Shown here: positions 21,428 through 30,361 of the stretch, one piece after another
Numbering within the stretch: position 1 is the stretch's first letter
Layout of the letters: each line of letters starts with the position of its first letter
DNA from: Planctomycetota bacterium
GTDB taxonomy: Bacteria; Planctomycetota; Planctomycetia; Planctomycetales; Planctomycetaceae
DNA: 58,931 bases
Reading direction: 5' to 3'
Assembly: GCA_014584345.1 (NCBI GenBank)
Contig: JACTNB010000015.1
Coordinates: 1-58,931, forward strand
Notes under the pieces: model-generated
Seen by the model: only the letters and a program-made list of their open reading frames with translations
Databases searched by the model: none
What the model was told of the DNA's origin: nothing
Position numbers and translations under genes: made by a program

Positions 21428-22630
21428 ATGAAAAGGGTCATTCGACTGGCGGTCGTGGACCCCAACGACAATTCTCGCGCGCAGCTCAAGAATCTTCTTC
21501 TGGGAGTGGATACGGTCTGGCTGGAAGCAGAATGTTCGCGCTATGAGTATTTCATGGATGTCGGGCTGCAAACCCAGCCCGATATCGCGTTGGTCACGTT
21601 GGATTCCAACCCCGCCTCGGCGTTGGAACTCATCAGTAAATTACGACAGCAAATTCCTGCCTGCGCGGTGCTGGCGGTCAGTTCGTCGCAAGAGGGGAGC
21701 CTGATTCTGCAGGCGATGCGGAATGGGGCACAGGAGTTTTTGTCCATTCCCTTGAACCTGGAAGATTTTCTGGCTGCCCTGGAACGGGTCAGGCATAGCA
21801 CCATCGGTCAGGGTGACGACAGCGATGTGATCCAGTCGCAGGTGATCACGGTCGCGGGGGTGAATGGAGGTGTCGGGAGTACGTCGGTCGCGGTGAACCT
21901 GGCATGCGTGCTGGCACAAAATCCACGGCATACTGTGGGGTTGATCGATCTGGATCTGGCGCTGGGAGATGCGGACGTCTGGCTGGATATCATTCCCGAT
22001 TACACCATTCAGGACGTGGCGGAGAACATTTCACGGATTGATTATTCCCTGCTGAAACGTTCCCTCACCAAGCACGACAGTGGACTGTTTCTGTTGCCGC
22101 GTCCCGTGCACATCGACAATAGTTTTCATCTGGGGGCCGAGGAACTTCGCCGCGTGATCGCACTGCTCAAGGCGACCTTCACCCATTTGATTATCGATGT
22201 GAGCAAGGCCTACAATAATATGGAAATGGCGGCCATCGCGGTGTCCGACTCGACACTGATGGTGACACAAATGGACCTCCCCTGCCTGCGGAATGTCGTG
22301 CGGCTGATTCAATACTTCGAGACGTTCGATTCCCTCAGTGAAAAGTTAAAGGTCGTGCTGAATCGCTTTGGGCTTTCCGATCAACAGATCAGCTACAACA
22401 AGGCGATGGATACCATAGGGCGCGAGGTCTTCTGGAAGATCCCGAATGACTACGCGACGATGGTGGAATCCCGGAATAATGGAGTTCCACTGATCATGCA
22501 GGCTCCCAAGGCGAAGCTGACCCGCTCCTATATCGATCTGGCGGCATTGCTCACCGAAGGGGAAGAGTCTTCCGTGAAGGAACAGTCGGGCAAGAAAACG
22601 ATGTTCCGCTTTCTCGGGCGTGGCAAGTAG
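21428..22630 (+). CDS. cpaE: Tad pilus localisation ATPase CpaE/TadZ
   Basis: 400 residues. An atypical receiver-like domain (about 1-125) precedes a MinD/ParA-type ATPase domain. The Walker A is GVNGGVGSTS (about 142-151), which lacks the usual Lys of GKT; the deviant-Walker first Lys is also missing. LIDLDLALGDAD supplies the Walker B region. TadZ/CpaE proteins place the Tad machine at a cell site and often carry weakened ATPase motifs. The order cpaC-cpaE is conserved. The next expected genes, tadA, tadB and tadC, are not found downstream. Confidence 0.9.
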   Translation: MKRVIRLAVVDPNDNSRAQLKNLLLGVDTVWLEAECSRYEYFMDVGLQTQPDIALVTLDSNPASALELISKLRQQIPACAVLAVSSSQEGSLILQAMRNGAQEFLSIPLNLEDFLAALERVRHSTIGQGDDSDVIQSQVITVAGVNGGVGSTSVAVNLACVLAQNPRHTVGLIDLDLALGDADVWLDIIPDYTIQDVAENISRIDYSLLKRSLTKHDSGLFLLPRPVHIDNSFHLGAEELRRVIALLKATFTHLIIDVSKAYNNMEMAAIAVSDSTLMVTQMDLPCLRNVVRLIQYFETFDSLSEKLKVVLNRFGLSDQQISYNKAMDTIGREVFWKIPNDYATMVESRNNGVPLIMQAPKAKLTRSYIDLAALLTEGEESSVKEQSGKKTMFRFLGRGK

Positions 22631-23029
22631 AACCTCCGGGTTTCTTCCACGGAGACCGGATCGCTTGTGCAGCGGCCGAGTGGCCTCTGCGGCAGATTGC
22701 CCGTGACCCAGGCTTGCGGCCGGGCTTCGTGGAGATGGTGGCCAAACCTCGCTGCTTTTATGCCGCGAACGCATGTTGCATTTTGTCAACATGTTGCCCG
22801 GAAGCCTGCCTTGAAAGCCCTCGTTTCTCGCGTGCAACATGCCGTGCGGATGCGGGTCACCATTTGCGAAATTCCACGAAAAAATCGCAAAAAATCAGGG
22901 ACAGCGTGCCCGTTTTGTTCTAGCGTTGCATTGGTTGAGTTCCCCCCAAGGTGGTCAAGCCTGGTCTGGATCAAGCGACGTTGCCCCAAGGGTGGAACTG
23001 GCATCGAAATGCAAACATAGAGCAAAGCC
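22631..23029 (+). other. intergenic region between cpaE and tadE
   Basis: 399 bases with no convincing gene. It contains CATGTTGC at 22772-22779 and 22790-22797 and its complement GCAACATG at 22834-22841, plus an A-rich run near 22880-22900. A promoter for the tadE-tadG group is likely. This is also where tadA, tadB and tadC would be expected. Confidence 0.4.
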
Positions 23030-23527
23030 ATGCGTCGACTCCTGTTGCCCCTGTTGCGAAAGAACATGTCCGCGGGACAAGATCCTCGCCGAGGCGCGGC
23101 ATTGGTGGAGTTTGCGGTGGTGGTTCCCGTGTTCGGTTTGTTCCTGGCGGCAATGGTGGAGTTCGGCCATGCCTACATGGTGCAGACCACGTTGCGTGGC
23201 GCGGCAAAAAAAGCGGCCCGGCTGGGCATTGGCGATGGGGTGACATCCGCCGAAGTCGCCGCGGAGGCCCGCCGGATCGTTTCCGCCGCGTGCGGGACCG
23301 AGCAACTGAACGTGCTGATCAAGGATGCGAACCTGTTCGATCTTTCAGACACGATACCTGAGAATATCCAGTTCGGCGATTTGCCCGATATTGAATTGTC
23401 GCAAACGTCAACCAGTCGGCTGTTCATCGTGCGATTGGAATTACCCTACGACACAGTCGCGTTGTTTCCTCCCTTCTGGGTGAACAACCTCACGTTGCAT
23501 AGTCAATCGGTGATGAGGCACGAGTGA
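23030..23527 (+). CDS. tadE: TadE-like pseudopilin
   Basis: 165 residues. After a basic leader (RKNMSAGQDPRRG) comes AALVEFAVVVPVFGLFLAAM, the TadE pattern: likely peptidase cut after Gly22 with Glu at +5 and a hydrophobic helix. The rest is a periplasmic domain with no further motif. TadE-like minor pilins are processed by the Tad prepilin peptidase and are needed for pilus assembly. Forty-seven bases separate it from a second TadE-like gene. Confidence 0.88.
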   Translation: MRRLLLPLLRKNMSAGQDPRRGAALVEFAVVVPVFGLFLAAMVEFGHAYMVQTTLRGAAKKAARLGIGDGVTSAEVAAEARRIVSAACGTEQLNVLIKDANLFDLSDTIPENIQFGDLPDIELSQTSTSRLFIVRLELPYDTVALFPPFWVNNLTLHSQSVMRHE

Positions 23528-23574
23528 ATCTGCTGGTGGATTCCTCTCTAAACTTGTATTGAGAATTCGCACCC

Positions 23575-24075
23575 ATGAAACGGCATCCCTGGCAAAAACA
23601 CGAGCGGTGGCAGCGCGACGATCGCCGCGGGGCGGCAATGGTGGAGTTCGCGATTGTGGCTCCGCTGTTCCTGCTGCTGATCGTGGGGACGGTGGAAATG
23701 GGAAATGCGCTGGAAGCCTCGACCCATCTGTCCTCGGCTTTGCGGGAAGCAGGGCGTCTGGCGGGCATGGACTGGACGGGACTCCTGGCAGAAAGTGAAT
23801 CGCCCAACACGAAGATCATCCGCGACATTCAAAATTTCATGACGGCGGCGGGATATCCGGGCGATCAGATTGCGATCACGATCACTTCGGTGGAAGGCAC
23901 GGACGAGGGGCAGACATTTGATCTGGGGAATCCCGACAACGAAATGCGTTTGTTCAAGATTGAAGCCAGCATCCCCTACGAGCAGGTCAGTTCCTTCCCG
24001 CATGGATTCATGCAGGGACGCGATGTGGCTGCCCGGCTCGTAATGCGGGCGGGGCGTATTTCCCTGATGAATTGA
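23575..24075 (+). CDS. second TadE-like pseudopilin (TadE/TadF)
   Basis: 166 residues with the same plan as the gene before it: a basic leader ending DDRRG, then AAMVEFAIVAPLFLLLIVGTV with Glu at +5. The periplasmic part differs from its neighbour, so the two are not a recent duplication. Tad loci usually carry a TadE/TadF pair, and this gene probably fills the TadF place. ATG 23575 is the natural start for the basic leader. Confidence 0.87.
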   Translation: MKRHPWQKHERWQRDDRRGAAMVEFAIVAPLFLLLIVGTVEMGNALEASTHLSSALREAGRLAGMDWTGLLAESESPNTKIIRDIQNFMTAAGYPGDQIAITITSVEGTDEGQTFDLGNPDNEMRLFKIEASIPYEQVSSFPHGFMQGRDVAARLVMRAGRISLMN

Positions 24076-24172
24076 GAGGGGAGGGTAGGGACGGGGAGTG
24101 TGCTGCGCGAGGTGATTTATCGCAGGGAGGCTGGCAGACTATTTCTCCTGGGTGGGCCCGAGGTGCAAGATC

Positions 24173-26392
24173 ATGAGTGACAACATGCGATACAACAATT
24201 CTTCGAGTGGTTTGATTTCCCCGTCCCGGCGCGAACCGTTTGACTCCCGGCGGGGAGCATTCATGATGCTGGCGGCGATCTGCCTGGTGGGCATGATCGG
24301 TTTCGTCGCGCTCAGTGTGGACCTGGGTGTCGTCTCGCTCACTAAAACCAATCTGCAAAAAACCGCGGATGCAGCCGCCCTGGCAGCCGCCCAGGAAATT
24401 ATCGCCAGTGTTTCCTCGGCGGCGGGGGAAAATTCGTCCGGGTTGACGGACATCAATTCCATCTCGATCAACGCCGCGAAGGAAATGGCCCGCAAGGTGG
24501 CGGAACTGAATGGGGTCTACATCGATCCCGATCGAGATGTGGCATTCGGTCGCCGCGTTTTCAACAGCGAAACGGAACGCTTCCAGGTGGAATGGGGGAC
24601 GGCCCCCTACAGCGGCAGTGAATCCTACAACGTGGTGCAGGTCACGTGCCGGCGCGACAACATCGACGAGACACAACCAGATGGAGTGCTCCGGCTGTTC
24701 TTCGCCCCGGTGGCGGGGTATGAGACAGCCTCGCTGACCGCATCCGCGGTGGCTTTCGTGGAGGCGCGGGACATTGTGTCGATTCTGGATTTTTCCGGCA
24801 GCATGAATTACGACAGTCAGTTGCGTTCGCTGGATACGTTTGGCCGCGCCGCACTGGAAAGCAACATGCAGGATATTTTCACCGCGCTGCAACCGTTGAA
24901 TCTCGGGTGCATGGAATTTGCTCCCCAATGGCTGACCGTGGCCGGGCCGGACCCGCAAGCCAGCGGCGAGGCCAAGGTGTATGTGACATTCCAGGACATA
25001 GAAGTCTTTATCACTTCCAGCGAGCAAATCGATGAAGTGTTGCTCGTGTTCGAGGATGGCAATTCGCAGTTGTTCAGCGCGACATCGGGGACGTCCGGGA
25101 CCTTCAAGGGGACGGGGAGTTACTACAATAAACCGATTTATGGGGTGTGGGTGCGATCGGGGGCGAGTGCGGTCACGGTTTCGGGACAACCGGCAAAGGG
25201 AAACAAGATCCCGCACATCGACGTCACCTTCGAGGAAAATCTGATTCACGTGGTTTCCACCAAGGACTTGTCGAACGTGGTGCTGGAATTTTCCGATGGA
25301 GTCCATCAGAAATTCGAAGGCTTGACCGGAAAGACGGGGACATTCGCGGGGACCGGCGATAACGAAGGGAAGTCGATCGTCGGGGCCTGGATTAAATCGG
25401 GCAGTAACAGCAGCGGTGACGGGCCGGGATATGGCGAACGGTTCGAGAACCCCGGCTCGGGACTTGCCGATCCCCAGTATTTCGAGGACAACAATACCGA
25501 AGTCAAAAAGGCCTATTGTTTGCAGGATATCCCTTACCCGTATGCTTCCGGGACATGGGATACGTACATCAACTACGTGCGCACGGCGTCTTCCGTGCGG
25601 AGCGCGGGATATCGCAAGAAGTATGGCGGACTGACCTTTGTGGACTATCTGCTGAGCCAGAAGCCGCGTGCCAATCAGACCGCGGACTTGTGGAAGACAC
25701 CCCACTATCCGTTCCATGCAATGAAGAATGGAATGTCGCTGTTCCTGGAGTTTCTGGAAGATTTGGAGTTCGGGGATCATGTGGGGCTGGTGACCTACGA
25801 TTCGGTGGCTCGCGTGGAAAAGCAGGTGACCGATGCGCAAGGGGTCTCGCTGGCCGATCTCGGCCAGGACTGGATTACCAGTGATTACCAGGCGATCGAT
25901 ATTCTCCAACGTCGCAAACAGGCCGGACATTACGATATTTATACAGGGTTGGGATACGGCATACAGGAGGCGACGAATTTGCTGAGCACGCATCGCCGCC
26001 CCGGTTCGCGCCCCACTCTGTTGATCATGACCGACGGGCAGGCCAACCGCAGCCCGTCCGGCTGGTCGTTGCCAGGAAGTTGGAACTGGAATGAACTGAC
26101 GGATTACGACGGAAATGGCGTGGCAAACTACAAAACCAATGACCGCCACAAACAGTACGCGTTCTATCAGGCAAAACTGGCCATCGATAAAGGGTACACA
26201 CTCCATACACTTTCCGTGGGGGGAAGTGCCGACCGCGATTTGATGCGGGCCATCGCCTTCGCCGGCAAGGGGGAGTGGATTGACGTGCCCGGAGGGACAA
26301 CCATCGACGAAGTGGAAGAAATGATGCTGGCGGCATTTTCCCGGATTGCGGCAAATGTCCCCCCCGCCAAACTGTTGCACACGGGAGAATGA
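24173..26392 (+). CDS. tadG: TadG-like pilus protein with vWA domain and inserted tandem repeats
   Basis: 739 residues from ATG 24173 (GAGGTG upstream; a GTG at 24152 has no site). The N-terminal TadG helix (GAFMMLAAICLVGMIGFVAL) and QKTADAAALAAAQ follow a basic start. A von Willebrand A domain begins with the MIDAS motif ILDFSGSMN (Asp206, Ser208, Ser210). It is interrupted by two related repeats of about 63 residues (about 270-333 and 350-413), then resumes with HVGLVTYDS and LLIMTDG. TadG-like proteins anchor or tip Tad pili. The inserted repeats suggest an exposed adhesive module. Confidence 0.85.
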   Translation: MSDNMRYNNSSSGLISPSRREPFDSRRGAFMMLAAICLVGMIGFVALSVDLGVVSLTKTNLQKTADAAALAAAQEIIASVSSAAGENSSGLTDINSISINAAKEMARKVAELNGVYIDPDRDVAFGRRVFNSETERFQVEWGTAPYSGSESYNVVQVTCRRDNIDETQPDGVLRLFFAPVAGYETASLTASAVAFVEARDIVSILDFSGSMNYDSQLRSLDTFGRAALESNMQDIFTALQPLNLGCMEFAPQWLTVAGPDPQASGEAKVYVTFQDIEVFITSSEQIDEVLLVFEDGNSQLFSATSGTSGTFKGTGSYYNKPIYGVWVRSGASAVTVSGQPAKGNKIPHIDVTFEENLIHVVSTKDLSNVVLEFSDGVHQKFEGLTGKTGTFAGTGDNEGKSIVGAWIKSGSNSSGDGPGYGERFENPGSGLADPQYFEDNNTEVKKAYCLQDIPYPYASGTWDTYINYVRTASSVRSAGYRKKYGGLTFVDYLLSQKPRANQTADLWKTPHYPFHAMKNGMSLFLEFLEDLEFGDHVGLVTYDSVARVEKQVTDAQGVSLADLGQDWITSDYQAIDILQRRKQAGHYDIYTGLGYGIQEATNLLSTHRRPGSRPTLLIMTDGQANRSPSGWSLPGSWNWNELTDYDGNGVANYKTNDRHKQYAFYQAKLAIDKGYTLHTLSVGGSADRDLMRAIAFAGKGEWIDVPGGTTIDEVEEMMLAAFSRIAANVPPAKLLHTGE

Positions 26393-26489
26393 TCGCGTAA
26401 AACTCGTTTGGACTCTGGTTTCCATGAAAACCGAAGATCTGTTGCTAGAGATGAAGACGGGGTGATCCCGCTGCTTCCCGTCCTGTAGG

Positions 26490-26524
26490 GGGATCGTTAC
26501 ATTACGGTGTAACGATCCCTTTTT
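26490..26524 (+). terminator. Rho-independent terminator closing the Tad locus
   Basis: A perfect 12-base stem, GGGATCGTTACA pairing with TGTAACGATCCC, surrounds a TTACGG loop and is followed by TTTTT. It lies 97 bases after the tadG stop. Confidence 0.92.
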
Positions 26525-26588
26525 GCTTTCCTGCCCTGCCCCGGATTTCTCACCCGGGTCAATAAAACAGGATAGCTGACTTAGACGA

Positions 26589-26727
26589 ACTAGCCGCGCC
26601 CGTCAGGAAGCGGGCCTGACTGGGGTCAAGATTACCGCAATACATTGAAAAATTACTGAGGTTGTGCCAAAGAAGTGTTCCATGAGGAACCGCCCGCCTG
26701 GCCCGCTTCCTGACGGGCGCGGCTAGT
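26589..26727. repeat. 139 bp non-coding element with perfect 27 bp inverted ends
   Basis: The arms at 26589-26615 and 26701-26727 are exact reverse complements over all 27 bases, beginning ACTAGCCGCGCCCG. The 85 bases between hold no gene. A related single arm lies at 39847. This looks like a MITE or a REP-type (bacterial interspersed mosaic) element. No flanking target duplication is evident. Transcribed, it would also fold into a very stable hairpin followed by TTTT. Confidence 0.75.
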
Positions 26728-26900
26728 TTTTCAGGCCCTTTCGAGGCAATATTTACAGCAACGGTAACTGTGTGCGAAATGTGGACGAAAGAGCGGATCT
26801 TCCGTGAATGAAAGGTGTGCGGGGGAAATCCCGTCGAGTGGTTCGGGCCGGGACGAGTAGCATTTGTGCACAGATAGATTCGAAGACAGAAGTCGTCATT

Positions 26901-28106
26901 ATGAAATTTGCATTAGTGATTCCCGATGGTGCTGCCGACGAACCCCAGCCGATTCTGTCGGGACAAACGCCGTTGCAGGCTGCCCGGACCCCGCACATGG
27001 ATGAAGTGGCGCGGCGGGGGATTGTGGGACAATCGGATAATGTTCCCGCATCGATGCCTTCCGGAAGCGATGTCGGGACGATGTCGCTGTTTGGTTATGA
27101 TCCGCTACGCTATCACACGGGCCGTGCTCCCCTGGAAGCGGCTGCCCAGGGGATCGAACTGGGACCACATGACTGGGCCATTCGTTGCAATCTGGTGACG
27201 ATTCTCGATGGGATCATGCACAGTTTTACCGCCGAGCAGATTCCGAATGAACTGGGACGGCATCTGATCGAACGGATGGCGGAAGCGGTGCGCGACAAGC
27301 CGGAATGGGAATTTCACGCCGGGGTAAGTTATCGCAACCTGCTGATGTATCGTAATCCTGGTGAAACCGCGCCGTTCACGGCCGACACGCTGACCTATCC
27401 TCCTCATGATTACACGGAGCAGCCCATCGCCCAGGCGCTCCCCACGGGGCCCGGATCGGAACGGTTGCGGGAATTGATGGTGATCAGCCAGCAACTTTTC
27501 GCGGGGGACGAATGGAATTTGCGTCGGCAAGCGGCAGGGTCCGTTCTGGCCACCCAGATCTGGCTGTGGGGGCAGGGAAGTCGACCGGCACTTGCCCCGT
27601 TTTTCGAACTTTACGGGGTCAGCGGGGCGGTGATTACGGCGGTCGATCTGCTGCGGGGGATCGGCCGACTGATCGGCTGGAAGATTGTCGACGTCCCGAC
27701 CGCCACGGGTTACCTGGATACCGATTACGCAGCCAAGGGACAGGCGGCCATCGAAACATTGAAATCGGGCATCGATTTTGTCGTGGTGCATGTCGAAGCC
27801 AGCGACGAGGCTTCGCATGAAGGGAATGTGGAAGCAAAACTGGAAGCGCTACAACGGATCGATGCCGATATCGTGGCACCGCTGCATGCGTATTTACAGT
27901 CGCAGGGTGAGTATCGCCTGCTGATCTCTCCCGATCATCCGACGTTCCTGCGCACCAAAACGCACAGTCACGGCTATGTCCCGTTTGCGATTGCGGGGAC
28001 GGGAATCTCGCCGGATGAGGCGCGTACTTACGATGAAGTTGTCGCTCGCGACGGGGAAACCTTTGTGAGGGGACATGAACTGATGCCCCGCTTTCTACAC
28101 GGTTAA
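26901..28106 (+). CDS. apgM: ApgM-type phosphoglycerate mutase / proposed homoserine kinase
   Basis: 401 residues from ATG 26901. An upstream ATG at 26808 would add 31 residues without homology. MKFALVIPDGAADEP opens the alkaline-phosphatase fold, SGSDVGTMSLFGYDP carries the catalytic Ser, and SPDHPTFLRTKTHSHG near the end carries metal ligands. The archaeal-type cofactor-independent phosphoglycerate mutase family matches over full length. Its bacterial branch has been annotated as a proposed homoserine kinase where it occurs with threonine genes. None is adjacent here, so glycolytic mutase versus homoserine kinase is open. Confidence 0.88.
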   Translation: MKFALVIPDGAADEPQPILSGQTPLQAARTPHMDEVARRGIVGQSDNVPASMPSGSDVGTMSLFGYDPLRYHTGRAPLEAAAQGIELGPHDWAIRCNLVTILDGIMHSFTAEQIPNELGRHLIERMAEAVRDKPEWEFHAGVSYRNLLMYRNPGETAPFTADTLTYPPHDYTEQPIAQALPTGPGSERLRELMVISQQLFAGDEWNLRRQAAGSVLATQIWLWGQGSRPALAPFFELYGVSGAVITAVDLLRGIGRLIGWKIVDVPTATGYLDTDYAAKGQAAIETLKSGIDFVVVHVEASDEASHEGNVEAKLEALQRIDADIVAPLHAYLQSQGEYRLLISPDHPTFLRTKTHSHGYVPFAIAGTGISPDEARTYDEVVARDGETFVRGHELMPRFLHG

Positions 28107-28310
28107 ATCGGAAAGGCCTCCAGGTATCGATGAAGTGCGTGTCTCGGCCAAGGGTGACTGACGCGGTCGGTTATCAGGATTTTTCGCGGCGATTTTCCCT
28201 CGGCAACCGGGCGGGATATGCGAGCAAGTTGCGTTGAATTCTCCCGGATGGCCAGGGGGCAGATCAATTCCTGTTGAGCACTTGTGGAACGTGATGGTGG
28301 GGGGATTGCC

Positions 28311-29528
28311 GTGACGGAAGGTTTGCTGGCACTTTTGATTTTCAGCTCGGTGCTATCGAGTCTGTTGCCGGGCACGCGCGGCGTGTCGTTTGCGGCCTGG
28401 GTGATCTCCGCGGTGGGGGTTGCCTTTATCCACCCCGGGTGGTTTCAAAGCTGGCAGGGAATGCCGCTGACGGTGCTGATCGTCCCCTTGATTCAAGTCA
28501 TCATGTTCGGCATGGGGACAACGCTTTCGGCGCGGGACTTCCTTCGTGCCTGCCGCAACCCACGCCCGGTGACGATTGGCGTCGTGCTGCAGTTTCTGGT
28601 AATGCCCTTGTTGGGGGCGGGGTTGGCGCATGCGTTTGGTTTCGAGGGAGCCGTTGCGGCAGGCATTGTGTTGACGGGAGCCTGTTCGGGAGGCGTGGCC
28701 TCGAATGTGATGGCCTACCTGGCGAAGGGGGACGTGGCGTTGTCGGTGACGATGACCGCCTGTTCGACGCTGCTGTCGCCGCTGGTAACACCCGTGCTGA
28801 TGAAACTCCTGGCGGGCACATTCGTGCCGATTGACGTGCTGGCGATGACCCTGTCCATCTGCAACATGATCATCACACCGATATTGGCGGGATTGATTGC
28901 CCACGAGTTTCTGTTTTCGCGGCGGGCCGCCGATTTCACTCCGCGGTTCCTGTTGGCATCCCTGCTGGGGGCCGGGCTGCTCATGACATACTGCTTGTTG
29001 CTGCCCCTGCCGTGGTGGGGTTCACTCCTGACGCTGCGGAACGGAGTGCTGATCGGCGCGGTGCTGATCGGAATTTCGCTGTTGGCCAGACTGTATCTGG
29101 GAAGGCAAACTGCAGCCGCCCGCCCGCGATTGGAGCAAGGATTTTCACTGTTATCGATGGCGGGTATCTGCCTGATTATAGCGATCATTGTGGCCCAGAC
29201 TCGGGAAACGCTATTAACCGCGGGAGCGTTATTATTGCTGGTGGCGGCGCTGCACAATGGCGTGGGATACCTGGCCGGATATTGGCTGTCGCGGGTGTTG
29301 GGATTATCGGAGAAGGAATCCCGCACGGTGGCATTCGAGGTGGGGATGCAGAACAGCGGGATGGCCACGGGATTGGCCCTCGAGACGTTGAAAAGCCCGG
29401 CCGCGGCACTGGCACCCGCGTTGTTCGGACCCTGGATGAATGTCTCGGGTTCGCTGCTGGCAAGCTGGTGGAAAAGCCGCCCCGTGCCCAGCGAGTCCGG
29501 CGTGATGGTCCCCGTGGAAACGGTGTGA
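28311..29528 (+). CDS. bile acid:sodium symporter (BASS) family transporter
   Basis: 405 residues, about ten transmembrane helices. LIQVIMFGMGTTLS and LTGACSGGVASNVMAYLAKG (helix 4 region) and CSTLLSPLVTPVLM are typical of the BASS/SBF family, which moves organic anions such as pantoate, pyruvate or bile acids with sodium. GTG 28311 is chosen because a G-rich site lies just upstream; GTG 28284 would add nine polar residues. It stands alone between the phosphoglycerate mutase and a convergent TlpA-like gene, so the substrate is not indicated. Confidence 0.88.
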   Translation: MTEGLLALLIFSSVLSSLLPGTRGVSFAAWVISAVGVAFIHPGWFQSWQGMPLTVLIVPLIQVIMFGMGTTLSARDFLRACRNPRPVTIGVVLQFLVMPLLGAGLAHAFGFEGAVAAGIVLTGACSGGVASNVMAYLAKGDVALSVTMTACSTLLSPLVTPVLMKLLAGTFVPIDVLAMTLSICNMIITPILAGLIAHEFLFSRRAADFTPRFLLASLLGAGLLMTYCLLLPLPWWGSLLTLRNGVLIGAVLIGISLLARLYLGRQTAAARPRLEQGFSLLSMAGICLIIAIIVAQTRETLLTAGALLLLVAALHNGVGYLAGYWLSRVLGLSEKESRTVAFEVGMQNSGMATGLALETLKSPAAALAPALFGPWMNVSGSLLASWWKSRPVPSESGVMVPVETV

Positions 29529-29615
29529 CCGACACACTTGGCAAAGCCCGAGACATTCCGGATACAACGGTTGCCGTCGGTATCAATCTCCGGTCAAATG
29601 GCGTCGGGCAGTTGC

Positions 29616-30302
29616 TTATTCCGGGGAGGGGGCCTTCAGGAGTTCCTCGACGAGGGGGATGACATGATCCTGGTAGGTAAACCCTTCGTCGCCATATTCG
29701 GAGGACTCGTTATCGAATCGCTTCTTGAGTTCGCCGTTGTTCTGATAGACAAAGGCGACCGGAATGGAGGCCAAATCGATGGTTTCGTAAATGGTTTCGT
29801 CGGGAGTGGTCGACAACAGGTTGATGATGCGGGCATCGAGTTTGGCAAGCAGTTGCAGCACTTCCGGGGCATGGACATCGGGGGTATCGCTGCCATCGAA
29901 ATTCAGATTCACGGAAATGCAGACAACCTGTTCCGGGTGTTTTTTCTGCAGGGCAACCAGGTGCGGAAGTTCGCGCACGCAGGGAGCACACCAGGTAGAC
30001 CACAGGTCCAGGACCACTACTTTCCCCTTGTGTTTCGCGAGTTCCGCCTGCACCTCGTGCCACTGCGCCGCTTTCAGGGCAATGCCGGCCTCTTCCCAGG
30101 CTTGCGGAGTGGCAGGCGTGGCGGTGGTGTTTGGCGACGTGCTCGCCTCTTCGGGGGGAGTCATTGCGCCGGTTTCCGCTGGGGCTTCGGTGGAGACAAT
30201 TTCCTCTTCGGTGGTGCTGCCGCTACGGGAACCATCAGGTCCGCAGCCGGGAAGCGTCAGACAAGTGGCGAGTGCAATCGCGAGAGAAAAATGACGAGGC
30301 AT
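29616..30302 (-). CDS. TlpA-like thioredoxin lipoprotein
   Basis: 228 residues. The lipoprotein signal ends LTLPGC (Cys20). A disordered acidic Thr/Pro linker (about 25-68) follows, then a thioredoxin-fold domain with WSTWCAPCVRE (Cys105, Cys108) and the cis-Pro region ASIPVAF. Such proteins reduce disulfides or haem-site cysteines outside the cytoplasmic membrane. It lies 59 bases downstream of the di-heme cytochrome gene on the same strand, which fits a role in cytochrome maturation or periplasmic redox, though the coupling is inferred from position. Confidence 0.88.
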   Translation of the reverse strand: MPRHFSLAIALATCLTLPGCGPDGSRSGSTTEEEIVSTEAPAETGAMTPPEEASTSPNTTATPATPQAWEEAGIALKAAQWHEVQAELAKHKGKVVVLDLWSTWCAPCVRELPHLVALQKKHPEQVVCISVNLNFDGSDTPDVHAPEVLQLLAKLDARIINLLSTTPDETIYETIDLASIPVAFVYQNNGELKKRFDNESSEYGDEGFTYQDHVIPLVEELLKAPSPE

Positions 30303-30361
30303 GGCGGGTTACTCCTGTAAAAGGTCGAAAGCCGACCTGGCGGACCGGATTCTGGTAATGC

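Noticed and set aside
24008..26425. 805-codon open frame on the minus strand
   Set aside because: It mirrors the tadG gene. The product is rich in His, Arg and Gly with no domain, a usual by-product of GC-rich codon use on the other strand.
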